A DNA stretch of 64,000 nt from Clavaria fumosa (GCA_951802425.1 OX637802.1:496001-560000); one strand, 5' to 3'. Counted from the first letter of the stretch, positions 43,455 to 55,713 are shown. A program made the numbers and translations. The notes: generated by a model from the letters alone, not told the origin.

Positions 43455-46066
43455 ATGTGTGGAATCCTGGTCTCCGCTCGACATCACTACCGAACCGACC
43501 CTGCCGCACCTGCCGCGTTCCAGAAACTCGTACCGATACTTGAGCAAGCCAACGGTCAGAGAGGTACTGCACACTTTCACGTTCAATAAAGCGCGTAATT
43601 TACAACTTCTTCGCAATGAAATATAAGGGCCCGACGCGCAAAGCCGTCTGCGAATTTATATCGTTGCAGCTAGTCAACAGGCCGTTGTGTCCAGCTCGTC
43701 TAATGCCGCATGTCTTGCTCCAGCAGCTGACAGCAACGACGCGCCAGTGATATCGGCGGAATTCTTCGCATCCGAATTGCGCCTTAGAGGAGATACATCT
43801 CTTGTGCAGCCTCATCAAGAGGATGGCGATGTCTTTTGCTGGAACGGAGAGGTGTGTTCCGTCCTGCTCTAGGGACTACCTCTCAGCTTTAAAGCCTGAT
43901 TTCTTACCTCGAGGTATTCGATGGACTGAACGTTCGTTACTACATTCTTGCCCAGATGATCTGCGTTACGTGCCTTCGCACTCTAAACAATTTTCGCAGG
44001 TCGCTCCAAGTGAGAATGATGGGGTGAAGCTTTTTCAGGCGATTCGCACACTCGAGTCGCCAGTGCAACTCCCTCAAATCTTCGCTGGAATAGAGGGACC
44101 GTAAGTGCTTCTTTTGGGGCCCTCCCTTACTCAGTGGACTCTCCTTCGAGTGCTCAGATTATTATTTTTGATCAATAGATACGCGTTCGTGTACTATCAT
44201 GCAAGTATCTAGTCGCGGGCCGGGCCTTGCAGCATTTCTGAGTCCTACTGCTCTAGGCAATGTCAAAGCTGCTTTTCTTTGCCCGTGATCCTCTCGGACG
44301 GCGGTCCCTTCTGTTTCACAGGCCTTCCGCAGATGCGTTGTGGTTCCTGTTGTCGTCTGTGTCGGCAGGGCATGACCCAAGCTACTCGTTCGAAGAGCTT
44401 CCGACCGACGCCATATATTGTCTCAATCTTGCCCAATGGGCGGATGCACCCAACGTAAAAGAACTCTTTTGTGGGCAAGTGCTAATGAGGAAATAAAATT
44501 GATCGTTCCACCTTAGGCACTCGTGGGATTCGACTCTGCCTTCGCTGCATGGCCACGAGATCAGGAAGGGGCTCCGTATGTGCGGTCCCTCTGGGATGTT
44601 CGACAACCTCTTTTTCCTCTCTCTTACATGTTGGTCCTAGGCACGCCTGAGCAAAATGAATGACAGTCTACCACCAGATGGACCCTCCCTAGTCCGATCC
44701 CTGGATGTAGTACCAGAACCTCTCACGCCGGCCGTGGACGAGTTCATCACACTCCTCAACAAAAGCGTGATGCTCCGCGTGCGAGACATACCTCGGGTAA
44801 CGTAGGTGCCTCATATTGTGACTCTCTTGATTCAGTTTGAATCATGGCTGTCTGTCAATACAGGGTAGCAAAAGGAGAGGCCCGTGTAGCGGTGCTATTC
44901 AGCGGAGGCATAGACTCTACGATCCTGGCATTTCTCGCCCATCGGTAAGGGATTGGTGCCGAGTCTGGTCGTTTGGACATCATGTTCTGTTTTGTAGACA
45001 CATACCCCTTGACGAACCCCTCGATCTGCTGAACGTGGCTTTTGAAAACCCACGCAAAATTCAGCTTCAATCCCATGGCAACGTGGGGGGATTACCTAAA
45101 AGACGTAAACGAGAGCGAAACCAAGTAGGATTGGAGACGTTGCCTGGGAACCCCTTCGACGTTCCGGACCGACTGACTGGGCTGGACGAGCTCGAGGAAC
45201 TCCGGCACCTTTGTCCCGGAAGGAAGTGGAACTTTGTGCGTCGACCGTTTTGACCCATAAAACGGTTCTCATGGTTCGTAATGGCATTAGGTTGAAGTCA
45301 ATATCTTTTACGAGGTCGAAATGTTGTTTCACCTCCCCTTATGCGAGAACGCTCAAGTGTAAGGCAGGAATCTCAAAGTGTGCGATCCGTCATCGAGGCC
45401 CTCATGTGGCCTGGACGAACCGTGATGGACATGGTAGGCACGCCTCCGAGGCAAAACGAAGCGTTACTAATCATAGAACAGAGCCTCGCGATGGCGTTGT
45501 ATTTTGCTTCACGGGGAGTTGGCCAAGTGCGGGTTTGCAAAGAGGCGGTGCCTGTTCCGTATGCCAGTCCCGCACGGGTGCTCCTGAATGGGCTCGGCTC
45601 AGATGAGCTGCTTGGCGGCTACGGTAGATACCGCACCGCCTTCAGCACTGGTGGCTGGCCAGCAATTGTGTATGAGGCGAGTCTCGTCACTCGTCTCTCC
45701 CTAAGATCTATTCGTCCACCTTACGCTCAAGCGATCCTTGCTCAGTTACAATCGCAATTAGACCGTTTACCGACGCGAAATCTCGGACGTGACGACCGCG
45801 TCGTGTCGTCGCATGGCAAGGAGATGAGACACCCGTTCCTATCACTTGAAATTGTCACGTTCCTAGCGCGGCTGCGCGTGGACTACAAGCTTGACCCGAG
45901 ATTGGAGCTTGGCATAGGAGATAAAATGTTGCTGCGCTTAGCATCGAGGAAACTTGGCCTCATTGAGGCGAGCTCAAGGAAGAAGCGTGCGATGCAGTTT
46001 GGAAGCCATGCAGCCAGGATGGAGAGCGGTGCGGCGGAAAGGAATGGTGACGCATTTTTGACATAA
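43455..46066 (+). CDS. Asparagine synthetase domain-containing protein (ASNSD1-like)
   Basis: A class II glutamine amidotransferase joined to an asparagine synthase-type ATP-pyrophosphatase domain. Thirteen exons close in phase to 643 residues (43455-43563, 43628-43851, 43914-43931, 44000-44100, 44179-44200, 44257-44478, 44517-44597, 44641-44801, 44864-44944, 44998-45235, 45291-45314, 45368-45433, 45482-46066). It starts MCGIL, so Cys2, the amidotransferase nucleophile, is exposed after Met removal. RDPLGRRSLLF is typical of the N-domain. The PP-loop is VLFSGGIDSTILAF, and LNGLGSDELLGGYGRYR, GRDDRVVSSHGKEMRHPFL and RKKRAMQFGSHAARM follow. Exon 3 is 18 nt and the intron at 44201 uses GCAAGT. 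The 44460-44600 joins are the least certain. The biochemical role of this branch is poorly known. Confidence 0.88.
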
Positions 46067-46080
46067 AAGCGCGCTGTAGA

Positions 46081-46092
46081 GGTCACATGATC
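46081..46092 (+). promoter_or_regulatory. TCACATGATC site upstream of NOG1
   Basis: GGTCACATGATC lies between the ASNSD1-like stop (46066) and the NOG1 ATG (46155), a gap of only 88 bp, about 65 bp before the start codon. Similar TCAC(A/G)TGATC sites recur in this window. Confidence 0.4.
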
Positions 46093-46154
46093 GTTACAAT
46101 TTTTCTCGAATCGAGCGTTGAGCAGCACGCACCACCTTCCCCTGTGCATGCACA

Positions 46155-48608
46155 ATGTCGACGTCCGGTTTAAAAGCAATCGCCCCAGTACCAACGGCAG
46201 CGGATTTCTTGGACATTGTCTTGTCCAGAACTCAACGCAAAACCCCTACGGTGCGAGGCATCTCTGCTCGCTGCGTCTGTGCTTGACCGGCAAAGCAGGT
46301 AATACACAAAAACTTCAAGATCAGCCGGATACGCAACTTCTACATGCGCAAAGTCAGATTCACTCAGGACACCTTTGACGAGAAGCTTGGTGCTATCCTA
46401 ACTGAATTCCCTATGCTCGACGTGCGTCTCCGAGACGTCTTTGTCGCTGAGCCTTGTCTGACTTAATGAACACCAGGATCTGCACCCCTTTCTATCATCT
46501 CTTATGAATGTACTCTATGACAAGAACCACTATAAACTCGCCCTCGGCCAGCTCCGCACCGCTCGGCACTTGATAGATCAAGTGGGCAAAGACTATGTCC
46601 GTCTGCTCAAATTCGGTGACAGTCTCTATAGGTGTAAGCAGCTCAAAAAAGCTGCTCTCGGTCGGTGGGTATATCTTTATCGATAGCACATGCGTCAACT
46701 CATTTGCGACGTCCACAGCATGGCCACGATCATGCGACGGCAAAAGGACCCACTCGCCTATCTTGAGCAGGTCCGGCAGCATATCTCTCGTCTCCCCGCC
46801 ATCGATCCCAACACGCGTACACTCCTCGTCTGTGGGTATCCAAATGTTGGCAAGTCCTCTTTCGTCAACAAAGTCACCCGTGCGGACGTCGACGTTCAGC
46901 CGTACGCCTTCACCACCAAATCGCTCTTCGTCGGACATCTAGACTACAAGTACCTTCGTTGGCAAGTCATAGATACACCCGGGATCCTGGATCATCCGCT
47001 AGAAGATATGAACACCATCGAGATGCAGAGTATCACCGCGCTCGCGCACCTCAAGTGCTGTGTGCTGTATTTTATGGACCTGAGCGAACAGTGTGGGTAC
47101 ACTGTAGAAGCACAAGTCAGTTGTTTTTTTCTTCCCTTTCACGGCCCTAAAGCCAATCTCTTCTACAGTGCAAGCTGTTTCACTCTATCAAGCCCCTTTT
47201 TGCAAATAAACCCACGTTGCTGGTCATCAATAAAGTCGACATTACGCGGCTTGACAATCTAACACCCGAGAGTCGCGCGCATGTTCAAGAGATCATCGAT
47301 GCATCTGACGTCAAATGTATCCAGGTCTCTTGCCATTCCGAGGAGGGCGTCATGGATCTGAAGAACACCGCATGCGACGCGCTCCTTGCACACCGTGTCG
47401 AGGCAAAGCTACGGGGTTCCAAGGTCGATAAGATCGTCAACAGGATACACGTCGCACAACCTCGAGCTCGGGACGACGTCGTACGTGCCCCATTTGTGCC
47501 GGACACTGTCAAAGCTCGGAAAAAGTACGATAAGAACGACCCGGAAAGGAGACGACTGCTGAAGGATATTGAGGTTGAGGAAGGTGGCCCTGGCGTGTTC
47601 AATATCAATCTAAAAGGTGCATTCTCACGCTATTAAATTCCGGGCCGAGTCTCTGACACAAGAGTTCATTGCAGAGAATTATATTCTCGAGAATCCGGAA
47701 TGGAAGCAGGACATCATGCCTGAGATCATGGACGGCAAAAACATCGCTGATTTCATCGACCCAGACATAGCTGAAAAGCTGGAAGCGCTCGAGCGTGAAG
47801 AAGAGAAGTTACAAGCTGAAGGCTTCTATGATACCGACGAGGCTCTACAGGTAACGATCTTGATGTCTGCCTTTGATTTTGTGTCGCTTACACCCTCCTT
47901 TCAGCCTGACTCGGAAGACGAGCGCGAGGCAGAAGCAGCGCGCTCGATGCTCGCGCATAAGCTCTTGTCGCAAAGCGCGAAGAAGACGCGGCAGCACCAG
48001 GCTCGCCTGCCACGCACCGCTGGTCTGCGCACCCTTAAGGAGCTCACTACAGAGTTTGCCGCGGCAGGGTTGGACCCAAGCAAGATTCAGGCCCGCGCGG
48101 AGGCACTCACGGAGATGAAAAAGAAGCGGAAACGTGAATCTGAGATGGATGTAGACGTCGTTGCTGATGGCGACGTGGACATGGCTGCCGCTGACGATGA
48201 AGACGAGTGGATGGATGTCGAGGGCGAGGACGCAGACGGCCCTCCGAAGAAGAAACGCGTGAAAAGAAATGCAGGCGGTGTCGCCGCGGTGAATCCTCGT
48301 GCGCCCCGCACGAATCGCCAACTAGCTGGTCTGCGAGACGCCGCTGTATGTCCTTATATTTTATCTTTGGTCTAACTCCGTTCTTTTCTGAAACTTGCGA
48401 GTCCAGCAATTCGCAAAGGCCGTCAAGCTACGCCAGTACGCGCAACGTCCACGCAATATGCTGGCCAAGGCAGGCGAGAGCGACCGCGCGATCAGAACCA
48501 AGATGGTCAGTCCACTGAATTGTTGAAAGACTGCTCAACTAACGTTACTATCAGCCAAAACATTTGTTCGCTGGGAAGCGGAAAAGTGGCAAGACGAGCA
48601 GGCGTTGA
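46155..48608 (+). CDS. NOG1: Nucleolar GTP-binding protein 1 (60S ribosome biogenesis GTPase)
   Basis: An OBG-class GTPase in nucleolar and nucleoplasmic pre-60S particles. Nine exons (46155-46250, 46299-46421, 46477-46664, 46719-47115, 47169-47616, 47675-47850, 47905-48345, 48407-48505, 48555-48608) close in phase to 673 residues. The N-terminal helical domain has [20 protein letters not shown] and [17 protein letters not shown]. GTPase motifs follow: G1 [10 protein letters not shown] (about 172-181), G3 DTPGIL and G4 NKVD. The C-terminal part has [18 protein letters not shown], acidic and KKKR-type nuclear signals, and ends [16 protein letters not shown]. All key residues are present. It sits 88 bp behind the ASNSD1-like gene on the same strand. 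Confidence 0.96.
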
Positions 48609-49087
48609 TACGTACTTTGACATCTACCACGGGCCTTTCCTCTCGTATTATGCTCTATCACAATTCGATAGAGCACAATACCTCCCACGCAGGAGATCAT
48701 GTTCAATCCAATTGCCCACACAAATGCATGGTATGAGGTGGAAACTTATCAGCATAAATGATTGTAACAATTAGACATTCATACCTACTCATTGTAAGCC
48801 CAATTGACGACCAGAACAACACCTTGGCCACATTTTCCATCCTTTCCAACGTACACCACCCCAAGAGCGGGCGGATAAAAAGGAGCAGCTCCCACTCCTT
48901 CCACAACCAGGATAGCCGACAGCCAGCGGACCACCTCAGGCCATAGCCAACAGTGCCAGTTCTGTCACATCGCTCAAGGATTCATTGATTCGTAAAAACA
49001 AGGAATACGCTTTGAAATCATCGCGCATGGCGAAGTGCAGACAAAAGTAATCAAGTTGATGGAACATTCACTTGCCGCAGGATTGAA
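48609..49087. other. Convergent spacer, NOG1 and aconitase
   Basis: About 480 bp. A minus-strand open stretch at 48761-48960 reads hydrophobic residues in two frames (LSAILVVEGVGAAPFYPPAL; WELLLFIRPLLGW). No start, splice pattern or family was recognised, so a small membrane protein gene here remains only a possibility. Confidence 0.35.
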
Positions 49088-52000
49088 TCATAGCATTGGC
49101 GCTGCCCGCTCTGACGTCGCCCTGCGTGCACGGATGCAATTGAGCGCCGATCCTACGCGAAGCCACTCCAGTTGATCCTTCGACATTGTGTGTTTCGTCT
49201 CGATTTCGAACGCCTCCCCAGAGCGGCGCGAGACCCTCAGCCGCATGATGCCGCTAGCGCTCTCCCCATCGCCCCGCAACAGATCCGAAAGTCCGATCGT
49301 CTGCAACGTGTCGCCCGATGCAATGCGCTGGTAGTCCGCCTTGTTGACGAACCAGAGAGGCAGGACCCCTTGTTTCTGAGGATATCGCACAAGTTTAAGT
49401 ACGGTTTTCTGAAAACATGTAAAATGTTAACTTGCTTTAAGATTGGTCTCGTGTATTCGGGCAAATGAACGTGCCACGATCAATGCGCATCCTAGTCAAA
49501 GAGGGACAGTATTCGTAATCCAGGTTCACATACGACCTCGAAGATATACTCACCGTAAAAACGCGGCTAGCAGAAGGGATGGAAATAATTAGCAACCCTA
49601 TTATTTTTAGAGTGACGGTACCTGTAATGCAGCATGTTCGCGCGCGCTGCCCTATAGAAACGATTACCAAAAGGATTCCTTGTGGAGGGGGAACAAGAGT
49701 CCCGTACCTCACCATAATTCTCGTCTACGATGAGTGTCCAGGGCTGCTTTCGAGCCTTGAACCTTTTTGCTACCTCGGGGATCGCCCCGAAGCTTTGAGC
49801 GTCATGATCGAAGACCCTATTGACCTCCCCAGATTCGTCATTGAAAGCCTGAGAATCCGTCTTGAGGAACAAGGATTGCAAAATTGAGAGTTTAACGACC
49901 TCTCACCGTGATGACTGATACGCGTATGTAATGTCACGTTTAAAACGCCGAAAGCAACACTTTCCAAAGTTGAGAAAGAGAATGCAGGACACTCACGCAG
50001 ATTCTCCGATATATTCGTCAAGTGGCCTTTATACTTAAGCCACGGACCGGCAGCCGAGATATGATCCGTCGTACATTTGCCACGCACACGCATAAGCACC
50101 GTCAGCGGCGGCAGCTCCAGCAGCCGCTCTCTCTCGGCTCCCCCGCCACCTGCCTCACAGAAATGGCTGGGAAACGGCACGAGGAGCTCCAGTCGCTGCG
50201 AGTTTGGCTGGATTACCACCTCCGTCTCGGGCTGCGGCTCCGGCACACGGACCGACGGATAGCGACCCGCGTCTCCTGGCGCGAACCCGTCAGAGGGCAA
50301 TTGCTGCCCCGTTGGCGGCGCAAATCGGAATGGCTTTCCAGAGGGAAGCGTCAACGAGTCCGTGGTGGGATTGAACGAGAGCTTGCCGGAAAATGCCATC
50401 GCCGTCACGATGGATGGAGACGCGAGGAAGTTCATGGTGCGCGAGTTTCCGTCGTTACGTGATCGGAAATTTCTTCAGACGCATGAGATTCGCAAAAGCT
50501 AGGATCCTTTCAAAATCACCGATTGAAAGACGTCAAAATCGCTGAGGGATGGATTAATGTATGCGGCAGCGTGTATGAAGACAAAATAACACCTACCATT
50601 GTCCTCATCTACACCTGTTTTCCTGTCCCACTAATGCAGCAGGACGATTTGAATGTGACGATAAACCCACCGAGGGATCTCCACGTACTTGACCAATGCA
50701 GGGGCCGCAAGCGTTTGCAAGCACCACGGCTCCCACCTCCTCTAATGCGGAAGTGATTTTGTCCCGTTCGATGGTCGCACGAATCTGTTCGGATCCAGGA
50801 GTGCAGAGGAAGGGAACCTGGGGAAATCACAAGCAAATTGACTACTGTCATGTCCAAGATTGAACCGACTTAGGCGTTTACCTTCGCTGTAAGCCCAGCA
50901 GATTTAGCCTGACGGGCCAGATCCGCAACACTTGTCTGAGTCTAAGTTCAAAGCACGGTACCTATAGAGCATGGATAATACCACTTGCCATGTCTTCATA
51001 TGAGCTGTTCGTACACGAGCCAATCAGGGCAGCCGAAACCTCGTCTTTCCAACCCCGCTCTTTGACAAACGCTCCAAACCTTGACAAGGGCGTGGCCAAG
51101 TCGGGCGTGAACGGTCCATTGATCGTTGGTTCGATTTCGGACAAGTTCTGACAAGAACTTAGCCGTGGCACTGGGACGCTGCTGCTTTCTCACGATTTCG
51201 ATGACCTCGTCATACTCAGCACCCTCGTCTGCGCTCAGGAAACCTTGAGCGGCTGCGGCGTCTGCAGCCTGCGCAACAGCTCCTCGGCCGGTCGCGTGGA
51301 GATAAGCATGCATATTGGGAGTGTATGGAAATGTAGATGTCGTCGCTCCCACTTCTGCTCCCTGTACAAATGGCGACGGGCGGTCAATTGCGTGTGGACT
51401 GAGGGACAAATGCACCAACCATATTTGCAACCGTCGCGAGGCCTAACCACGACATAAGCAAAAGCGCAAACATTGGAGTAAGCATTTTTTACCAGTGCAA
51501 GACTGGCTGTCAACCCCTGGACCGAAGTACTCTAAAATTCGACCTGTACCACCCTGTAGAGCATCGTGTCAAACCAGAAAGAAAGAAATGCAAGGACTTG
51601 TTTCCCTCACTCACTCGAACGGTGAGTTTCCCTGCTAGATGAAGGATCAAGTCTTTCGGAGTGGCCCAGCCACTCAAGGTGTTTGTCAGTCGTATACCTT
51701 GAAGCCAGGATGAATCGTGGATGCTATCCAAATTGATCTGGCGTGCATACCGACAATTTTGGGAGCTAAGAGCTCCCAAGGTGTACCAGTCATTGCATCG
51801 ACGGCGTCTGCACCACCGACGCCAATGGCGAGCATACCCAGTCCTCCAGCGTTTGGGGTATGCGAATCGGTACCCAACCTGAAATACCAAATGACGGACA
51901 GAACAACGAACAAAAAATCAAAGAAAGAACTCGGAGAGGGACGGAAAATAATAAACGAACATCAGAGCCCCAGGGGCGGCATAGTTTTCGAGCACGATCT

Positions 52001-52575
52001 GATGTATAATACCAGATCCAGGCTTCCAAAACTCGATGCCGTACTTCCTTGCGGCGGACTCGAGGAATTCAAAGACCTCGGCGTTGGACTGCATGGATTC
52101 TTCGAGATCGGACGCAGCACCGCGATGAGAGGCGCGAATTAGGTGGTCACAGTGTATGCTTGTCTGGACGGCACATCTGTCGAGTCCAGCACTCATAAAC
52201 TGTAGCAAGGCCATCCTATGGACGATGAGAATGAGCGGCGTTGGTGCCGGTATCTGATAAAGCGTTGGCCTTGCTTACTTACTGAGCAGAGGCATCCTGC
52301 ATCGCTACTCTCCCGGGTCTGAGTTGCAAGTAGACGCGTCCTCTTATATTATCCTTATAGCCGCGCAGCTGTTCGGGGTCATCCAAATGACTGTAGAGGA
52401 TTTTCTCGGCAAGAGTCATGGGTCTTCGCAGGATGTCGCGCACACGATCGATCGTACGCAACAGCTGGTTGTACGGCGGTATGATTGAAAACTGGTCTTT
52501 GTTGGGAAGCGATGCATGGTGCGCCAGACATCGCGAATACTTGGCGAAATTTTGTTGTAGCCTTGGTATGGACAT
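49088..52575 (-). CDS. Mitochondrial aconitase family protein, ACO2-like
   Basis: An aconitate hydratase-family [4Fe-4S] enzyme of about 800 residues in roughly 18 short exons (first 52283-52575, 51961-52215, 51751-51878, 51615-51697; the last ends at 49088). The N-terminus ([20 protein letters not shown]) looks like a mitochondrial presequence. Motifs in order: [70 protein letters not shown] (the Cys set for the cluster), [65 protein letters not shown]. Introns starting GCAAGT are required at 50988 and 49435. The exon between ISENL and NDESGEVN (about 49850-49990) closes only with a weak acceptor, so that junction is uncertain. The ACO2-like label, and hence a role in lysine synthesis via homocitrate dehydration, is a judgement from overall resemblance. 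Confidence 0.9.
50936..50988 (-). other. GC-AG intron in the aconitase gene
   Basis: Minus strand ATG|GCAAGTGG ... CTCAG|ACAAGT joins SSYEDM to [11 protein letters not shown] in phase. No GT donor nearby closes the frame. The sequence on both sides matches conserved aconitase blocks, which makes this one of the clearest GC donors in the window. Confidence 0.8.
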
Positions 52576-52867
52576 TTTGAGCAGACGGAAACTCGTGTGC
52601 TTGAAGCATGCGATGCACTCAATCCCCATGCACAGCCATGCACAAGTTTGACATTGCACTAAACTTACAACAAGCATATCTATGACATGCTCTGGCATCC
52701 CCTTGCTCAGGAAATCAGGTGATGCAGTGTAAGGTGGTGGTATATAATTCCAGCAATAATTCTATTCAAAAGTTTGCTGCTGTCAACCTTTTAATGAGTC
52801 TGGACCACAAAAACGACTCGGATACACTCTGTGCAAAAGAGGGGCGCACCTTCGAAAGGCAAGAAAA

Positions 52868-53690
52868 ATGCGAGACGATGACAACCGTGACTCAGAATAT
52901 GTAGATTCAGAGGAAGAAAGAGATGCCAGAAGCACTGGTGGAAGGCTCCACCCCATCCTACCGCCCGTGTCATACCCATGCTTTTGGTATGCTGATGGTC
53001 GCGGGAAGAATCCAAAACGAGTTCGTTGTGTTGGCAGCAAAGGATGTGGAACAAGCTGGAGTTGGCCACGCAATCGGGTACATGTGTTGGACAATGCCGC
53101 TTCTTGTGGATACTTTTGTCAAGCGAGACGAGGGGGCAAAGTACTGCGATCGGACCGCAAGCAAGCATTTCTAGTCTGGCAGACACTGAGCAACAGATCA
53201 GAGCCAACAATGATGTAAAGCAGATAATTCAGTGGTTCAAACTTTCGTGACAGCTGGGAAGGCTGCTATGAAAGTAAAGGGTGACTATGCGCTGAATCCT
53301 TTCTCAAGAATTCGTATCGACATTGAATGCCCCATGTGAGTGGCGGGCGACGGTATCCGACAACGTATTGGTCCCTGCTGCAATCTAATCTAAAATGACC
53401 TAATCTGCTATTCAGTCATTTTACGTTTTGATGGAAGACACGCACACCATTTGATGGGGGTAAAACTCGACAACCTCGCGGCCTCTATTCTTTCCATGTT
53501 ACAACTCCTGAGCGTTGCTCTGAGCTCGTTGATGCTTCTCGCCTAAGCCATACTGGTGAGTACATAAATGAGACGCTAGATGAGGCGAGCCTGGTTGCAT
53601 TGCCCCGTCAGACAAGCCCTTTTGTTGTTGGACGTATAGGGTGTATCAGTGCTCGCAACTCTTGGCAGTTAAATAGCACGTAAATCAGAT
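52868..53690 (+). mobile_element. hAT-type transposase remnant (BED-like finger and DUF659-like fragment)
   Basis: The 52868-53218 frame is acidic at first and then reads VRCVGSKGCGTSWSWPRNR followed by VLDNAASC. The Cys-Cys-Trp-Asn-Cys spacing suggests a degenerate BED-type zinc finger. After frame breaks, 53430-53565 reads FDGGKTRQPRGLYSFHVTTP, ERCSELVDASRLSHTGEY, which resembles the DUF659 part of fungal hAT transposases (FDGW..., HVTTP, SHTG). Catalytic acidic residues and the dimerisation tail were not found and stops interrupt the frame. I did not find terminal inverted repeats or an 8-bp target duplication. It may be a decayed transposon or a truncated domesticated gene. Confidence 0.55.
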
Positions 53691-53739
53691 TTCAATTCCT
53701 GATTCCCCGAGCGCTACAGCACATTCTCTGGCATTCACC

Positions 53740-55156
53740 ATGCCCCGCCCTGCAACCCTCTTCGTTCTTCTTTGCATCTTCGCAGTCCGCATCCTGCATG
53801 CTTACCCGGCCACACAATCTACATTTACAAGCCCTGTATCTTTCGGCCTTGACGATGGGCTCGGGGTCGACAATTCCACCTACGCCAACCTGCGCCGTTA
53901 CGCGCGCTTCGCCAGCGCTGCGTATCATCCTCTGTGTATGAAACCCGCCGGGCAAGAGTTGGTGCAGCACGTAAGTATATCGGACTTCCGCCGCGCGGTC
54001 TCAAGTTGGGCTTGGTTCTGTCTTTCAGTTGAAATACGGGGCGATAATCACCAGGGGCTTTGTTGCCATCGACCGGGCTCGAAAGGAGATCATAGTTGCA
54101 TTTCGGGGCACTTTTGACCTTTTGGACGTAATCCGAGGTCTGCTCCTTTGGTTCTGCCGGCTGCCGGCTTTGTCCACCTTCTAATCCCTCCCACACACTC
54201 CACCCCTTATACAGATGTCCAAATACGCCTAAAACCCCTTCCACAGGCGAGGATCCTCTCTGCTGAGGCTCGCGTGCACGCAGGGTTCTTGGATGTGTAC
54301 AACTCCATCGCGGAACAGATGCTGGATATTGTCCAGCGCCTGGTGCTCGCAATGCCAGACTACTCACTTGTCGTGACTGGTCCGCAATTCCACGCTGCGT
54401 CTTGTATGTCTTCCCTCACCAACTTTTCTCCTCAAGGCCACTCTATGGGCGGCGCACTGGCCTCCCTCGCGAGCCTTACTCTCCGAAAAAAATTCCCAAA
54501 GCAGAATTTGAGCCTGTATACTTATGGTGAGTTAGCCCTCCTGTCTAGTTCAATCTATTGACATTGTCACTATGTCCAAGGTCAACCCAGGACGGGTAAC
54601 CCGGTTTATGCGAGACTCGTGGAAGACACGGTCGGCTTGAACAAGATTTTTCGGAGTACGTCAGTATTGCAACGCTTCGCGTATATATCTATCTCACCTC
54701 ACTACGTCTCCTGGCACATAGGTGTGCACACTTTTGGTGAGGCGAACCCATTTTCTCATATCCAGCTTACAACGTTGTTCGTGACATGCAGACGGCGTAC
54801 CTACCGTAATTCCGCAGGAATTAGGTTACGGACATCAGTTCGTCTCTGTTCCTTTGCCTATCTTCATTTTGTTTTCAAGTTAACGTTAACATAACTGGAT
54901 GGACTCAGCGGGATGGAGTACTGGCATCACAAGGAGCCTCGTAAGCCAGTCCCACGCCACTCCATCCTTCGCTGAGAGTATTTAGCTTTGGCACTCCACG
55001 TCAAGAAATGTGAGGGCGTCGAAAATGCGACTTGCAGTGCTTCCATCAGTGTGTCTTTTCCGCTGTGGCGCGTTTTCTGATCATTTGATACCTTGTTTCT
55101 TGGAAGCCTCAACTGGAATCAACGTTGCACACGCGGCATATTATGGGCAAAGTTAG
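53740..55156 (+). CDS. Secreted class 3 lipase (triacylglycerol lipase family)
   Basis: An extracellular alpha/beta hydrolase acting on acylglycerols. Ten exons (53740-53970, 54029-54137, 54215-54379, 54437-54526, 54581-54655, 54722-54736, 54792-54837, 54909-54940, 54986-55048, 55107-55156) close in phase to 291 residues. A signal peptide is clear (MPRPATLFVLLCIFAVRILHA). The oxyanion strand is IIVAFRGT, the nucleophile elbow VVTGHSMGGALASL, then YGQPRTGNPVYARL. The acid residue lies in HTFDGVPTVIP and the His in GYGHHGMEYW, so the Ser-Asp-His triad is present. KCEGVENATCSAS near the end probably makes a disulfide. Exon 6 is only 15 nt. The hAT remnant lies just upstream. Confidence 0.92.
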
Positions 55157-55713
55157 TTGCCTCTTGTGTCGCTCGCCACTTATGGGCTCAATTGACCTCA
55201 CAAATCGTGATCAATATAGCGATGGCGTTTGACCTCACTGTCTGTCTTAGGGCGTGACATGAGCAACATGGTTGTTCGATACCCACCTATAACATTTTGG
55301 GAACTCTCTTGGTTCGGGGCTTCTAGTTCATATTTTTGTCCAGTATTTCTATCGTACTCAGCGGCTGAAGGCACAGATGGTGGCGTGACTCGAGTTGGGG
55401 CTCGAAGTAGTGAGTGATGCAACCAAAGCTTGCAGCTTTGGCTTAACCAAGATAAACCAACCAGGTATAACCCGCCTTGAGAGGGGCCGTTGAGTCACAG
55501 CGCTAGACAATACGACGGAAGATCAGTTAAATTCACGGAACCCGCGCGGCAATGGAAATCCACGCTCGGATATTTGTTCCAAGTCTAATGGCGCAAATCA
55601 CCCTAATCGTTAGTTAATCTGAACGACGGTCATTCTAACGTCGAGGATCGAGTGTCGCTTCCGTGCGAAGGGCTTGCATTGAACGTATACATATTGTAAT
55701 CAGCATGGCTCAA
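55157..55713. other. Convergent spacer, lipase and uS2
   Basis: About 560 bp with no gene recognised. AGCTTGCAGCTTTGGCTT near 55424-55442 and surrounding short repeats look like ordinary noncoding sequence. Confidence 0.45.

Noticed and set aside
44461..44600. GC donor at 44475 (GCAAGT) as the end of an ASNSD1-like exon
   Set aside because: It closes in a frame that cannot join the next conserved exon (ARLSKMNDSLPPD); the GT at 44479 does.
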